A stretch of DNA of 64,000 nt from Streptomyces griseus subsp. griseus. Its GTDB lineage: Bacteria; Actinomycetota; Actinomycetes; Streptomycetales; Streptomycetaceae. The DNA lies in NCBI RefSeq assembly GCF_003610995.1, contig NZ_CP032543.1:930001-994000 (forward strand), read 5' to 3'. Positions 1 to 8,729 of the stretch are shown here, in pieces (positions within the stretch are counted from its first letter, which is position 1; every line of letters begins with the position of its first letter). Below the pieces are notes generated by a model. The model did no database searches and was not told where the DNA came from. It saw nothing but the letters and a program-made list of their open reading frames with translations. A program made the position numbers and the translations under genes.

Positions 1-1057
1 GGCGCTGGGCACGGATCTGGTGGATGGCCGTGAACCGTGGTCCATCGGTGACGCAGGGCTGCTCGGCGACGGCGAGGACCCGGTGCTCTCCCCGGCCGCG
101 CCGGTCGTGGGTGCCCGCCGTACGAAGACCCGCAAGCCGCCGCCCTTCCCGGCCGGACCGAGCGACCCGGTCCTGCTGGCCGAGGCGCTGGCCCAGCTGG
201 AGCGCATGGTCGGCCTGGAACCGGTGAAGCGGCAGGTGAAGGCGCTCTCCGCGCAGCTCAACATGGCCAGGCTGCGGGCCGATCAGGGGCTCCCGGTCCA
301 GCCGCCGAAGCGCCACTTCGTCTTCTCCGGCCCCTCCGGCACCGGCAAGACCACGGTCGCCCGCATCCTCGGCCGGATCTTCTACGCGCTGGGGCTGCTG
401 GGCGGCGACCATCTGATCGAGGCCCAACGGGCCGATCTGGTGGGCGAGTTCCTGGGGCAGACCGCGGTGAAGGCCAATGAGCTGATCGACTCGGCGCTCG
501 GCGGGGTGCTCTTCGTCGACGAGGCGTACAGCCTGGCCAACTCCGGTTACAGCAAGGGCGATGCGTACGGCGACGAAGCCCTCCAGGTCCTCCTGAAGCG
601 GGCCGAGGACAACCGGGACCACCTCGTCGTCATCCTCGCGGGGTACCCGGAAGGCATGGACCGCCTCCTCGCCACCAACCCGGGGCTCTCCTCCCGCTTC
701 ACCAGCCGGGTCGACTTCCCCAGCTACCGCCCGCTCGAACTCACCGCGATCGGCGCCGTGCTGGCCGCCGAGAACGACGACGTGTGGGACGAGGAGGCGG
801 TCGACGAGCTGCGCTCCATCAGCGGCCATGTGGTGGATCAGGGCTGGATCGACGAGCTGGGCAACGGCCGCTTCCTGCGCACGCTGTACGAGAAGAGCTG
901 CGCCTACCGCGATCTGCGGCTCTCCGGATACACCGGGACGCTGAGCCGGGAGGACCTGTCGACGCTACGGCTGCCGGATCTGATGCAGGCGTACGGCGAA
1001 GTCCTGTCCGGGCGCGGTCCGGTGGGCCGGGGGAAGCAGGAGCCGGGCGGGGTGTGA
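1..1057 (+). CDS. AAA+ ATPase, CbxX/EccA type (5' end outside window)
   Basis: An AAA+ ATPase of the CbxX/CfqX/SpoVK group, which also includes the type VII secretion ATPase EccA. The frame is open to the left edge, so the true start lies upstream; the first in-window candidate is a GTG at 20. Numbered from that GTG, Walker A (GPSGTGKTT) is at residues 104-112, Walker B (LFVDEAY) at 164-170, a sensor-1 region ends near N220, and arginine-finger candidates follow in SSRFTSR at 224-230. These motifs are intact, so it should be an active ring ATPase. The substrate cannot be told from sequence: no ESX membrane genes and no RuBisCO genes are in view. The next gene is convergent, separated by a hairpin. 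Family call is firm, specific role unknown. Confidence 0.85.
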   Translation, partial: ALGTDLVDGREPWSIGDAGLLGDGEDPVLSPAAPVVGARRTKTRKPPPFPAGPSDPVLLAEALAQLERMVGLEPVKRQVKALSAQLNMARLRADQGLPVQPPKRHFVFSGPSGTGKTTVARILGRIFYALGLLGGDHLIEAQRADLVGEFLGQTAVKANELIDSALGGVLFVDEAYSLANSGYSKGDAYGDEALQVLLKRAEDNRDHLVVILAGYPEGMDRLLATNPGLSSRFTSRVDFPSYRPLELTAIGAVLAAENDDVWDEEAVDELRSISGHVVDQGWIDELGNGRFLRTLYEKSCAYRDLRLSGYTGTLSREDLSTLRLPDLMQAYGEVLSGRGPVGRGKQEPGGV

Positions 1058-1074
1058 GACCTCAGGACCGGGCG

Positions 1075-1123
1075 GTACGGGGTCGGGCCGGCCGGAGATT
1101 CCCGGGCACGTCCGACCCCGTAC
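1075..1123. terminator. Inverted repeat between convergent genes
   Basis: A perfect 12-bp inverted repeat, GTACGGGGTCGG at 1075-1086 and its complement at 1112-1123, encloses a 25-nt loop. It lies between the end of the AAA+ gene and the end of the minus-strand CBS-domain gene. There is no T tract on either side, as is usual in Streptomyces. It probably ends transcription in both directions. Confidence 0.5.
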
Positions 1124-1156
1124 GCCTCGCATCCGCCCCGCCCGGCCCCGTACCCC

Positions 1157-2254
1157 TCACGAGGCCAGGGCCCGGTCCTCCGCCCCCGCCGCGTCCACCG
1201 TGCGCAGGGGCACCGGCACCACCCGGTGCGCCGGGTCGCGGACCTCACCCACCAGCGTCTCCAGGACGTCCTCCATCGCCACCAGGCCGAGGACGCGGCC
1301 CGAGCCGTCCGCGACCTGGGCCAGGTGGGTGGCGGCGCGGCGCATCACCGTCAGGGCGTCGTCGAGGGGGAGTTCGGCCCGCACGGTCGTCATCGGGCGC
1401 CAGAGCTGCTGCGGGACCGCGCGGTCGGCGTCCTCCAGCTCCAGGACGTCCTTGACGTGCAGGTAGCCCATGAACGGGCCTCCCCCGCCCTCCGCGCAGA
1501 CCGGGAAGCGGGAGAAGCCGGTCCGTACCGTCAGCTCCTCCACCAGGCGCGGGGTCACCGACGGGTCCACGGTCACCAGGCCGCCCCGCTCCAGCAGGAC
1601 ATCGGTGACCGGACGGCTGCCCAGGACCAGGGCGTCCTCCAGGCGCTCCTGGGCGTCCGGGCCGAGCAGCCCGGCCTGGCCCGAGTCCCCGACCAGGCGG
1701 TTGAGCTGCTCGCTGGTGAAGACGGCCTCCACCTCGTCCTTCGGTTCGACGCCGAAGAGCCGCAGCACCAGGCCGGCGCAGGCGCCCAGCGCGGTGGTGA
1801 CCGGCCGGCAGAGCCGGGCGAAGGCGACCAGGCCGGGGCTGAGCCGGAGCGCGGTGCGCTCGGGGGCGGCCATCGCGAGGTTCTTCGGGACCATCTCGCC
1901 GATGACCAGGTGCAGGACGACGACGAGCGCGAGCGCCAGTGCGAAGCCGAGCGGGTGGATGAGCCCTTCGGGCAGGTGCGCGGCGTGGAAGACCGGCTCC
2001 AGGAGACGGGCCACGGTCGGTTCGGCGACGGCTCCGAGGGTGAGGGAGCAGACGGTGATGCCGAACTGGGCGGCGGCCATCATGCGCGGCAGGTTCTCCA
2101 GCCCGTACAGGACCGTGCGGGCCCGGCCGGATCCCTGGGCGGCCAGCGGTTCGATCTGGCTGCGGCGGACGGAGACGAGGGCGAACTCGGCGCCGACGAA
2201 GAAGCCGTTCGCCAGCACGAGGAGGGCGGCGAAGAGGAGTTGGAGCAGGCTCAT
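1157..2254 (-). CDS. Hemolysin-family/CNNM-like membrane protein with DUF21 and CBS domains (short form)
   Basis: A 365-residue integral membrane protein. The N-terminal part carries hydrophobic segments of the DUF21 (CNNM transporter) domain, beginning with the LLVLANGFFVGAEFALVSV segment. A paired CBS region follows in the second half (FSRFPVCAEGGGGPFMGYLHVKDVL). Families of this type (CorB/CorC, CNNM) are linked to Mg/Co efflux and sense nucleotides through CBS. Unlike its neighbour it ends after the CBS region and has no CorC_HlyC tail. Its ATG overlaps the TGA of the upstream paralogue by 4 bp (ATGA at 2251-2254), so the two are translationally coupled and may form a heteromeric transporter. 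That pairing is inferred; the ion specificity is not visible. Confidence 0.87.
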   Translation of the reverse strand: MSLLQLLFAALLVLANGFFVGAEFALVSVRRSQIEPLAAQGSGRARTVLYGLENLPRMMAAAQFGITVCSLTLGAVAEPTVARLLEPVFHAAHLPEGLIHPLGFALALALVVVLHLVIGEMVPKNLAMAAPERTALRLSPGLVAFARLCRPVTTALGACAGLVLRLFGVEPKDEVEAVFTSEQLNRLVGDSGQAGLLGPDAQERLEDALVLGSRPVTDVLLERGGLVTVDPSVTPRLVEELTVRTGFSRFPVCAEGGGGPFMGYLHVKDVLELEDADRAVPQQLWRPMTTVRAELPLDDALTVMRRAATHLAQVADGSGRVLGLVAMEDVLETLVGEVRDPAHRVVPVPLRTVDAAGAEDRALAS

Positions 2255-3645
2255 CGCACGGCCTCCAGCAGGGCGGGCTCCGGCGGGACGGTGACGGACT
2301 CCGGCGGGACCGGGGCGGGCTGCCGCGGCTGCGGGCCGGGGAGCTGGGTGAAGCGGACCCTCTCCGCGCGGTTGTGGCCGACCTGGCGGACGGTGATCCG
2401 CCAGCCGGGGAGTTCGGCCAGGTCGCCGGGGGCGGGGATGCGGCCGAGCAGGTCGGCGACGAGCCCGGCGACGGTCTCGTACGGCCCCTCCGGCAGCTCC
2501 AGGCCCGCCCGGCGCAGGGTGTGGACCCCGCAGCTGCCCTCGGCGTCCCAGACCGGGCGGCCGTCCTCGCCGGTGGCGGAGGTGAGGTCGGGGCGGTCGG
2601 AGCCCTCGGCGTCGTGCTCGTCGCGGACCTCGCCGACCAGCTCCTCGATGATGTCCTCCAGGGTGACGACCCCGGCGGTGCCGCCGTACTCGTCGACCAC
2701 CACGGCTATCGGCTGCTCGTGGCGCAGCCGCCGCAGCAGCCGCTCCACCGGCAGGGTCCCGGGCACCAGGAGCGGGGCGACGGCGATCCGGCCGGCCGGG
2801 GTGCGCAGCCGCTCGTGGGCGGGGACGGCGAGCGCGTCCTTGAGGTGGACCATGCCGACGACCTCGTCGATGCGGTCCCGGTAGACCGGGAAGCGGGAGA
2901 GGCCGGTGGCGCGGGTGAGGTTGAGGACGTCCTCGGCGGTCGCTGAGGAGTGCAGGGCACTGACCTTCACCCGGGGGGTCATCACGTGCTGGGCGGTGAG
3001 CCCGGCCAGCGAGAGCGTCCGTACGAAGAGGTCGGCGGTGTCCTGTTCCAGGGTGCCGGCCTCGGCGGAGTGGCGGGCCAGGGAGACCAGTTCGCCCGGG
3101 GTGCGGGCGGAGGCCAGCTCGTCGGTGGGCTCCACCCCGAAGAGCCGCACCAGCCGGTTGGCCAGGGTGTTGAGCGCGGTGATGACGGGCCGCAGCAGGG
3201 TGGCGAAGCGCGCCTGCGGCCCGGCGACGAAGCGGGCCACCTGGAGTGGCCGGGAGACCGCCCAGTTCTTGGGGACGAGTTCGCCGACGACCATCTGGAC
3301 GGCGGAGGCCAGCAGCATCCCGATGACGACGCCGACACCGGGGACCGCGCCCGCGGGCAGTCCGGTGGCGGTGAGGGGTCCGGCGAGCAGTTGGGCGAGG
3401 GCCGGTTCGGCGAGCATGCCGACGACCAGCGAGGTGATGGTGATGCCGAGCTGGGTGCCGGAAAGCTGGAAGGAGAGTTCGCGCAGGGCGTCGACGACGG
3501 TGCGAGCCCGTCGATCGCCCTCGGCGGCCGCGCGTTCGGCGTCGGGCCGGTCCACGGTGACGAGCCCGAACTCGGCTGCCACGAAGAATCCGTTGGCGAG
3601 GATGAGGAGGAAGGCCGCCGCGAGGAGCAGCAGGGGGGTGGTCAT
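2251..3645 (-). CDS. Hemolysin-family/CNNM-like protein with DUF21, CBS and CorC_HlyC domains
   Basis: A 464-residue paralogue of the downstream gene, with full domain order: membrane DUF21 (about 1-190), CBS pair (about 205-340) and a C-terminal CorC_HlyC domain (about 360-445). The DEYGGTAGVVTLEDIIEELVG segment is typical of the second CBS motif. The family is associated with divalent cation export and ion homeostasis. It is the first gene of a two-gene unit with the short paralogue. Upstream, 3646-3844 is non-coding, GC-rich and probably carries the promoter; I see no clear -10/-35 there. Confidence 0.88.
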   Translation of the reverse strand: MTTPLLLLAAAFLLILANGFFVAAEFGLVTVDRPDAERAAAEGDRRARTVVDALRELSFQLSGTQLGITITSLVVGMLAEPALAQLLAGPLTATGLPAGAVPGVGVVIGMLLASAVQMVVGELVPKNWAVSRPLQVARFVAGPQARFATLLRPVITALNTLANRLVRLFGVEPTDELASARTPGELVSLARHSAEAGTLEQDTADLFVRTLSLAGLTAQHVMTPRVKVSALHSSATAEDVLNLTRATGLSRFPVYRDRIDEVVGMVHLKDALAVPAHERLRTPAGRIAVAPLLVPGTLPVERLLRRLRHEQPIAVVVDEYGGTAGVVTLEDIIEELVGEVRDEHDAEGSDRPDLTSATGEDGRPVWDAEGSCGVHTLRRAGLELPEGPYETVAGLVADLLGRIPAPGDLAELPGWRITVRQVGHNRAERVRFTQLPGPQPRQPAPVPPESVTVPPEPALLEAVR

Positions 3646-3844
3646 GAGGCCGCCGCCTCCGGGGAAGGGGCGGCGCAGGTACTACCGGACGATCCGTCCA
3701 TTGCTGGAGGGAGTCACTCCTTGGGTCGCAGGAAGGCCCCGCGGGCCCGGGTGGGGCCGTGGATCGGGCGGGGCGGGGCGCACGGAGCGCCGCCGCCCAC
3801 CAGAGTAGACAACCCGGCCGCGCGCGGCGCGGGTGCTCCGCCGG

Positions 3845-4306
3845 TCAGGGGGTGTCGTCGCCGACGGCCGACCGGGACTCGGCAAGGGCGCGCAGGGCGC
3901 GGGCGTCGCGGATGGCCTGCTCCTTCGCGATACCGGGCTGGATGCCGAGGGCGGGCATGCTGGTGCCGTCGCTGAGGTCGAGGAAGACCCAGGGGTCGCC
4001 GGAGCGCAGGTTGACGCGGAGGATCTCCTCCCAGGCGAGCCTGCGGGTCCGGGTGATGTTGACGACGGTGACCCCGGTGTCGTCGGCGGTGACCCTGGGC
4101 CTGCTGAGCAGGGCCAGGACGCCGAGGAAGAGCGCGGCGACGAAGATGAAGGTGATCCGCTCCCCCGGGTTGAGCCGTTCCAGCATCAGGGCGATGACCG
4201 TGATGACGAGGAACATCGCCAGGCCCACGCTCAGCAGGACCACCCGGGTGAGGGTGGGCCGGAAGGTGACCGGGAGGGTGGGGAGTTCGGGCCGGGGCGC
4301 GGACAT
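3845..4306 (-). CDS. Small PH-domain-like membrane protein
   Basis: A 153-residue protein with two adjacent hydrophobic segments (about residues 21-41 and 51-68). A cytoplasmic part follows that resembles the bacterial PH fold (RVTADDTGVTVVNITRTRRLAWEEI, then DPWVFLDLSDG). Small proteins of this layout are common in actinobacteria and are mostly uncharacterised. The gene lies downstream of hisG on the same strand, with a hairpin in the 65-bp gap, so it may be read partly through from the riboflavin/histidine run. No catalytic motif is present. The family is recognised from layout; the function is unknown. Confidence 0.75.
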   Translation of the reverse strand: MSAPRPELPTLPVTFRPTLTRVVLLSVGLAMFLVITVIALMLERLNPGERITFIFVAALFLGVLALLSRPRVTADDTGVTVVNITRTRRLAWEEILRVNLRSGDPWVFLDLSDGTSMPALGIQPGIAKEQAIRDARALRALAESRSAVGDDTP

Positions 4307-4341
4307 CGGGTCTTCTCTCGCGGGGGTGTGCGGTGGCCTGA

Positions 4342-4363
4342 GGGCGCCCTGGGCGGGGCGCCC
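4342..4363 (-). terminator. Hairpin downstream of hisG
   Basis: GGGCGCCC at 4342-4349 and again at 4356-4363 (each self-complementary) with a 6-nt loop form a perfect 8-bp stem in the gap between hisG and the PH-like gene. It could end or attenuate the long rib-his transcript. No T tract is present. Confidence 0.45.
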
Positions 4364-4371
4364 CCGGGCGC

Positions 4372-5220
4372 TCAGAGGCGGCAGGCGTGGATGGCCGTGG
4401 TGAGGATGGCGCGGGCGCCGAGCTCGTACAGGTCGTCCATGATCCGCTGGGCCTCCTTGGCGGCGACCATGGAGCGGACGGCGACCCAGCCCTCGTGGTG
4501 CAGCGGGGAGATGGTCGGCGACTCCAGGCCCGGGGTGAGGGCGACGGCGCGCTCCAGGTGCTCCACGCGGCAGTCGTAGTCCATCATCACGTAGGACCGG
4601 GCGACCAGGACGCCCTGGAGGCGGCGGAGGAACTGCTGCACCTTGGGGTCGTCGGTGGGGGCGCCGTCGCGGCGGATGACGACGGCCTCGGAGGTCATGA
4701 TCGGGTCGCCGATCACCTCGAGTCCGGCGTTGCGCATGCTGGTGCCGGTCTCGACGACGTCCGCGATGATCTGGGCGACGCCAAGTTCGATCGCGGTCTC
4801 GACCGCGCCGTCGAGGTGGACGATCGACGCCTTGACCCCGGCCTCCTTGAGGTGGGCGGCGACGATGCCCTCGTACGAGGTGGCGATCGTCATGCCGTCG
4901 AAGTCCTGCGGGCCCGCCGCGGTGCCGGGCTTGGTGGCGTAGCGGAAGGTGGAGCGGGCGAAGCCGAGCTGGAGGATCTCCTCGGCGTCGGCGCCCGAGT
5001 CCAGGAGCAGGTCCCGGCCGGTGATCCCGATGTCCAGCTTGCCGGAGCTGACGTAGATCGCGATGTCCCGGGGGCGGAGGTAGAAGAACTCGACCTCGTT
5101 CGAAGGGTCGACCAGGACCAGTTCCTTGGACTCCTTGCGCTGCTGGTAGCCGGCCTCATGGAGCATGGCCATCGCAGAGCCGGAGAGTGCACCCTTGTTG
5201 GGGACGGCGATGCGCAGCAT
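4372..5220 (-). CDS. hisG: ATP phosphoribosyltransferase
   Basis: Catalyses the first step of histidine biosynthesis: ATP plus PRPP gives phosphoribosyl-ATP. At 282 residues it is the long (HisG-L) form, with a C-terminal ACT-like domain that normally gives feedback inhibition by histidine. The N-terminus MLRIAVPNKG and the PRPP-binding stretch DVVETGTSMRNAGL are clear. It follows hisE by 64 bp on the same strand, so the first two enzymes acting on the ATP-derived intermediate are co-transcribed, apart from the main his operon. The position behind the rib genes means that FMN-responsive transcription upstream could reach it; an internal promoter in the hisE-hisG gap cannot be excluded. Confidence 0.97.
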   Translation of the reverse strand: MLRIAVPNKGALSGSAMAMLHEAGYQQRKESKELVLVDPSNEVEFFYLRPRDIAIYVSSGKLDIGITGRDLLLDSGADAEEILQLGFARSTFRYATKPGTAAGPQDFDGMTIATSYEGIVAAHLKEAGVKASIVHLDGAVETAIELGVAQIIADVVETGTSMRNAGLEVIGDPIMTSEAVVIRRDGAPTDDPKVQQFLRRLQGVLVARSYVMMDYDCRVEHLERAVALTPGLESPTISPLHHEGWVAVRSMVAAKEAQRIMDDLYELGARAILTTAIHACRL

Positions 5221-5284
5221 GAGGTCAGGTTCCTTTGTGCGGAGGGAGGGAAAGGGGCTGTGACGTGCGGTGCTCGGGGCGGGC

Positions 5285-5557
5285 TCAGAGATGGGCGTAG
5301 ACGTCGTCGAGGGAGATCCCGCGCGCGACCATCATCACCTGGACGTGGTACAGCAGCTGGGAGATCTCCTCGGCGGCGGCCTCCTTGCCCTCGTACTCGG
5401 CGGCCATCCAGACCTCGGCGGCCTCCTCGACGACCTTCTTGCCGATGGCATGCACGCCCTTGTCCACCAGTTCGGCGGTGCGCGAGGTGGAGGGGTCGCC
5501 TTCGGCGGCCTTGAGCTGGAGCTCGGCGAAGAGCTCTTCGAAGGTTTTGTTCGCCAT
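5285..5557 (-). CDS. hisE: Phosphoribosyl-ATP diphosphatase
   Basis: A 90-residue MazG-like pyrophosphohydrolase converting phosphoribosyl-ATP to phosphoribosyl-AMP, the second step of histidine synthesis. The metal-binding helix [14 protein letters not shown] and the [10 protein letters not shown] segment are typical. The ATG at 5557 gives the standard [10 protein letters not shown] start and family length; the frame stays open further upstream, into the end of ribH, but that part is not HisE. The gap to ribH is 35 bp, so it sits in the rib-his run. It is a stand-alone HisE rather than a HisIE fusion, as in other actinobacteria. Confidence 0.96.
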   Translation of the reverse strand: MANKTFEELFAELQLKAAEGDPSTSRTAELVDKGVHAIGKKVVEEAAEVWMAAEYEGKEAAAEEISQLLYHVQVMMVARGISLDDVYAHL

Positions 5558-5592
5558 GATGGTCCTCAGAATACGGGGTCGCCGGGGCCCAC

Positions 5593-6078
5593 TCAGCGCC
5601 AGGGTTCGCTGACGGTGCGCAGCGTGGCCGCGGTGGCGACGGCGGCGGTGACCGCTTCGTGCCCCTTGTCCTCGTTGGACCCTTCGATGCCCGCCCGGTC
5701 GAGGGCCTGCTCCTCGGTGTCGCAGGTCAGTACGCCGAAGCCGACGGGGACGCCGGTGTCGACGGTGACCTGGGTGAGGCCCACGGTGACGCCCTGGGAC
5801 ACGTACTCGAAGTGGGGGGTGCCGCCCCGGATGATCACGCCGAGCGCGACGATCGCGTCGTAGCCGCGGCCGGCGAGCACCTTGGCGACGACGGGCAGCT
5901 CGAAGGAGCCGGGGACGCGGAGCAGCGTCGGCTCGTCGATGCCCAGCTCGTGCAGGGCGCGCAGGGCGCCGTCGACGAGGCCGTCCATGACCTTCTCGTG
6001 CCACTGGGCCGCGACGACGGCCACCCGCAGGTCGGCGCAGTTGCGTACGGACAGTTCGGGTGCACCCTTGCCGCTCAT
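5593..6078 (-). CDS. ribH: 6,7-dimethyl-8-ribityllumazine synthase
   Basis: A 161-residue lumazine synthase, the penultimate riboflavin enzyme. It condenses 5-amino-6-ribitylaminouracil with 3,4-dihydroxy-2-butanone 4-phosphate, and the family forms icosahedral or pentameric shells. Substrate-binding segments are visible ([12 protein letters not shown], then [18 protein letters not shown], with the conserved His in the latter). The start ATG at 6078 lies 31 bp after the ribBA stop. Length and motifs match the family. It is the last riboflavin gene of the run before hisE. Confidence 0.97.
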   Translation of the reverse strand: MSGKGAPELSVRNCADLRVAVVAAQWHEKVMDGLVDGALRALHELGIDEPTLLRVPGSFELPVVAKVLAGRGYDAIVALGVIIRGGTPHFEYVSQGVTVGLTQVTVDTGVPVGFGVLTCDTEEQALDRAGIEGSNEDKGHEAVTAAVATAATLRTVSEPWR

Positions 6079-6109
6079 GGTTCTCCTGTTGCTGGATACG
6101 GGGTGATCG

Positions 6110-7414
6110 TTACTGGTTGGCGCAGGGCGACGCGGGGGCGCCGTCCAGCCAGGGCAGGTCGTGGCCCATGCGGTCGCGCTTGGTGCGCAGGTACCGCAGA
6201 TTGTGCTCGCCGGCCTGGACGGGCATCGGTTCCCGGCCGGTGACGGCGAGGCCGTGGCGCAGGACGGCCGCGGTCTTGTCGGGGTTGTTGGTCATCAGCC
6301 GCAGGCTGCGTACGCCGAGGTCCCGGAGGATCTGGGCGCCCGCCGCGTAGTCGCGGGCGTCGGCGGGCAGGCCGAGCTCCAGGTTGGCGTCGAGGGTGTC
6401 CACGCCGCGCTCCTGCAGTTCGTACGCGCGCAGCTTGGAGAGCAGGCCGATGCCGCGCCCCTCGTGGCCGCGGAGGTAGACGACGACGCCCCGGCCCTCC
6501 TCGGTGATGCGCCGCATGGAGGCGTGCAGCTGGGGTCCGCAGTCGCAGCGCTGGGACTGGAAGATGTCGCCGGTCAGGCACTCGGAGTGGACGCGGACGA
6601 GGATGTCCTCGCCGCCGTTCTCCGTGATGTCGCCGTGGACGAGCGCGACATGTTCCACGCCGTCGACGGTGGAGCGGTAGCCGTACGCGGTGAAGTCGCC
6701 GAAAGCGGTGGGCAGCCGGGTGGCGGCCTCGCGGCGGACGGTGGGCTCGGCGCTGCGGCGGTAGGCGATCAGGTCCTCGATGGAGATGATCGTCAGACCG
6801 TGCTTGCGGGCGAAGGGGATCAGCTCGGGCAGGCGCAGCATGGTGCCGTCCTCCCCCGCGATCTCCACGATGGCCCCCGCCGGGCGCAGTCCGGCGAGCC
6901 GGGCGAGGTCGACGGCCGCCTCGGTGTGGCCGTTGCGGACGAGGACGCCGCCGGAGCGGGCGCGCAGCGGGAAGACGTGGCCGGGGCGGACGAAGTCGCC
7001 CGGTCCGGCGGTGCCGCCCGCGAGCATCCGCAGGGTGGTGGCGCGGTCGGCTGCGGAGATGCCGGTGGTGACGCCGTGGGCGGCGGAGGCGTCGACGGAG
7101 ACGGTGAAGGCGGTCTGCATCGACTCGGTGTTGTCGGCGACCATCTGCGGGAGTTCGAGCCGCTCCAGCTCGTCGCTCTCCATGGGGGCGCAGATCAGTC
7201 CGCGGCACTCGCTCATCATGAAGGCGACGATCTCGGGGGTCGCCATCTCGGCGGCGATGACGAGGTCGCCCTCGTTCTCGCGGTCCTCGTCGTCGACGAC
7301 GACGACGGGCCGGCCGGCGGCGATGTCACGGATGGCCTGCTCCACCGGATCCAGGGTGAGGTCCTCGGCGAGCGGGTCGTGGCCGGGGTGCAGCCAGGTG
7401 GGCTGAGCAGTCAT
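6110..7414 (-). CDS. ribBA: Bifunctional 3,4-dihydroxy-2-butanone-4-phosphate synthase / GTP cyclohydrolase II
   Basis: A 434-residue fusion supplying both precursors of riboflavin. The N-terminal RibB half has [11 protein letters not shown] for metal and substrate binding and the RPGHVFPL and [11 protein letters not shown] segments. The C-terminal RibA half has the zinc cysteines in [17 protein letters not shown] and the GHEGRGIGL catalytic loop. The ATG at 7414 overlaps the ribM stop by 4 bp (7411-7414), which fixes the start and implies coupling; the open frame continues further upstream inside ribM but is not coding. Expression should fall when FMN binds the riboswitch near 10.0 kb. Confidence 0.97.
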   Translation of the reverse strand: MTAQPTWLHPGHDPLAEDLTLDPVEQAIRDIAAGRPVVVVDDEDRENEGDLVIAAEMATPEIVAFMMSECRGLICAPMESDELERLELPQMVADNTESMQTAFTVSVDASAAHGVTTGISAADRATTLRMLAGGTAGPGDFVRPGHVFPLRARSGGVLVRNGHTEAAVDLARLAGLRPAGAIVEIAGEDGTMLRLPELIPFARKHGLTIISIEDLIAYRRSAEPTVRREAATRLPTAFGDFTAYGYRSTVDGVEHVALVHGDITENGGEDILVRVHSECLTGDIFQSQRCDCGPQLHASMRRITEEGRGVVVYLRGHEGRGIGLLSKLRAYELQERGVDTLDANLELGLPADARDYAAGAQILRDLGVRSLRLMTNNPDKTAAVLRHGLAVTGREPMPVQAGEHNLRYLRTKRDRMGHDLPWLDGAPASPCANQ

Positions 7415-8055
7415 GCCGTGGCTCCTTCCAGAGCGGGTGTCCGCGTACGCAGCCACCAGTCGCGCATGCCCCACAGGACGAGGGCGCCGTAGATGATGTA
7501 GACGAAGCCGGAGAAGGCGAAGCCGTTGGCGAAGTTCAGGGGGACGCCGACGAGGTCGACCAGGAGCCAGGCGAACCAGAACTCGACCATGCCCTTGGCC
7601 TGCGCGTACATCGCGACGATCGTGCCGACGAAGATGTACGCGTCCGGCCACGGGTCCCAGGAGAGCGACGGGAACAGGGTGAACAGTCCGCCGACGGCGA
7701 GGGTCCCGATGGCGGCGGCGCCGATCAGCACACCGCGCTCGCGCCAGGTGGCGAAGCGGACGGCGAGGGAGCCGTCCTGGGCCTGCTGCTTGCCGCGCTG
7801 CCAGGCGTGCCAGCCCCACAGGGCGACGACGATGACGACCAGCTGCTTGCCCGCGCTGCCGGAGAGGTGCGCGGAGGCGAAGGCGGTGAAGAGGATGGCG
7901 CCGGCGAGCAGCTGGGCGGGCCAGGTCCAGATGGAGCGGCGCCAGCCGAGGGCCAGGGCGGTCAGGCCGATCAGGTTGCCGATCATGTCGGCCCACTTGA
8001 TGTGCTGGCCGAAGAGGGTGAAGGCCTCGGAGTTGAGCCAGGAGACGGCGTTCAT
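7411..8055 (-). CDS. ribM: PnuC-family transporter, probable riboflavin facilitator RibM
   Basis: A 214-residue PnuC-like membrane protein with about seven hydrophobic segments, such as [15 protein letters not shown] and [11 protein letters not shown]. PnuC proteins are facilitators for nicotinamide riboside or thiamine, but the PnuC-like gene inside actinobacterial rib operons (RibM, studied in Streptomyces davawensis and Corynebacterium) moves riboflavin. The order ribE-ribM-ribBA-ribH here matches that arrangement, and 4-bp overlaps on both sides (7411-7414 and 8052-8055) couple it to riboflavin enzymes. Specificity is therefore inferred from context. Trapping would depend on a flavokinase encoded elsewhere. 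Confidence 0.88.
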   Translation of the reverse strand: MNAVSWLNSEAFTLFGQHIKWADMIGNLIGLTALALGWRRSIWTWPAQLLAGAILFTAFASAHLSGSAGKQLVVIVVALWGWHAWQRGKQQAQDGSLAVRFATWRERGVLIGAAAIGTLAVGGLFTLFPSLSWDPWPDAYIFVGTIVAMYAQAKGMVEFWFAWLLVDLVGVPLNFANGFAFSGFVYIIYGALVLWGMRDWWLRTRTPALEGATA

Positions 8056-8729
8056 CGCGGGTCCTGCCCGGCCTGACCTCCGAGAGGCAGGTCCTGGCCG
8101 GCGGCCCGGTCGCCCGGCAGCAGGCCCTGCACGGAGCCGGACCGGTCCCCGAGCAGACGCTCCACGTACTTGGCGATCACGTCCACCTCCAGGTTGACCG
8201 GGTCGCCGGGCTGCTTGTGGCCGAGCGTGGTCAGGGCGAGGGTGGTGGGGATGAGGCTGATGGTGAAGTGGTCCCGCGCCGCCTCGACGACGGTGAGGCT
8301 GACGCCGTCGACGGTGATGGAGCCCTTCTCGACGACGTAGCGGGTCAGCTCGGGGGGCAGGGAGACCTTGACGATCTCCCAGTGCTCGGAGGGGGTGCGC
8401 TCCACGATGGTGCCGGTGCCGTCCACGTGCCCCTGGACGATGTGCCCGCCGAGCCGGCCGCCGAGCGCCATCGGGCGCTCCAGGTTGACGCGGGAGCCGG
8501 TGGTGAGGGCGCCGAGGCTGGAGCGCTTCAGGGTCTCGGCCATCACGTCGGCGGTGAACTCGCCCTCGCCGGTCTCCACGACGGTGAGGCAGACGCCGTT
8601 CACCGCGATGGAGTCGCCGTGCTTGGCGCCGTCGGTGACGACGGGGCCGCGCAGCCGGAAGCGGGAGGCGTCGGCGAGCTCCTCGACGGCGGTGACCTCA
8701 CCCAGTTCTTCGACAATTCCGGTGAACAC
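8052..8729 (-). CDS. ribE: Riboflavin synthase, alpha chain
   Basis: A 225-residue riboflavin synthase that dismutates two 6,7-dimethyl-8-ribityllumazine molecules to riboflavin. Two tandem lumazine-binding barrels are visible: the first begins [12 protein letters not shown], the second near [13 protein letters not shown]. The start is GTG at 8729, directly behind the ribD stop (8730-8732). The last 25 or so residues (after YVERLLGD) extend beyond the usual C-terminus and are rich in Gly, Gln and Asp; they look like a non-conserved tail. The gene overlaps ribM by 4 bp. Confidence 0.96.
   Translation of the reverse strand: MFTGIVEELGEVTAVEELADASRFRLRGPVVTDGAKHGDSIAVNGVCLTVVETGEGEFTADVMAETLKRSSLGALTTGSRVNLERPMALGGRLGGHIVQGHVDGTGTIVERTPSEHWEIVKVSLPPELTRYVVEKGSITVDGVSLTVVEAARDHFTISLIPTTLALTTLGHKQPGDPVNLEVDVIAKYVERLLGDRSGSVQGLLPGDRAAGQDLPLGGQAGQDPR

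Noticed and set aside
1226..2884. A 552-codon plus-strand frame across two CBS-domain genes
   Set aside because: It spans two real minus-strand genes and has no domain content.
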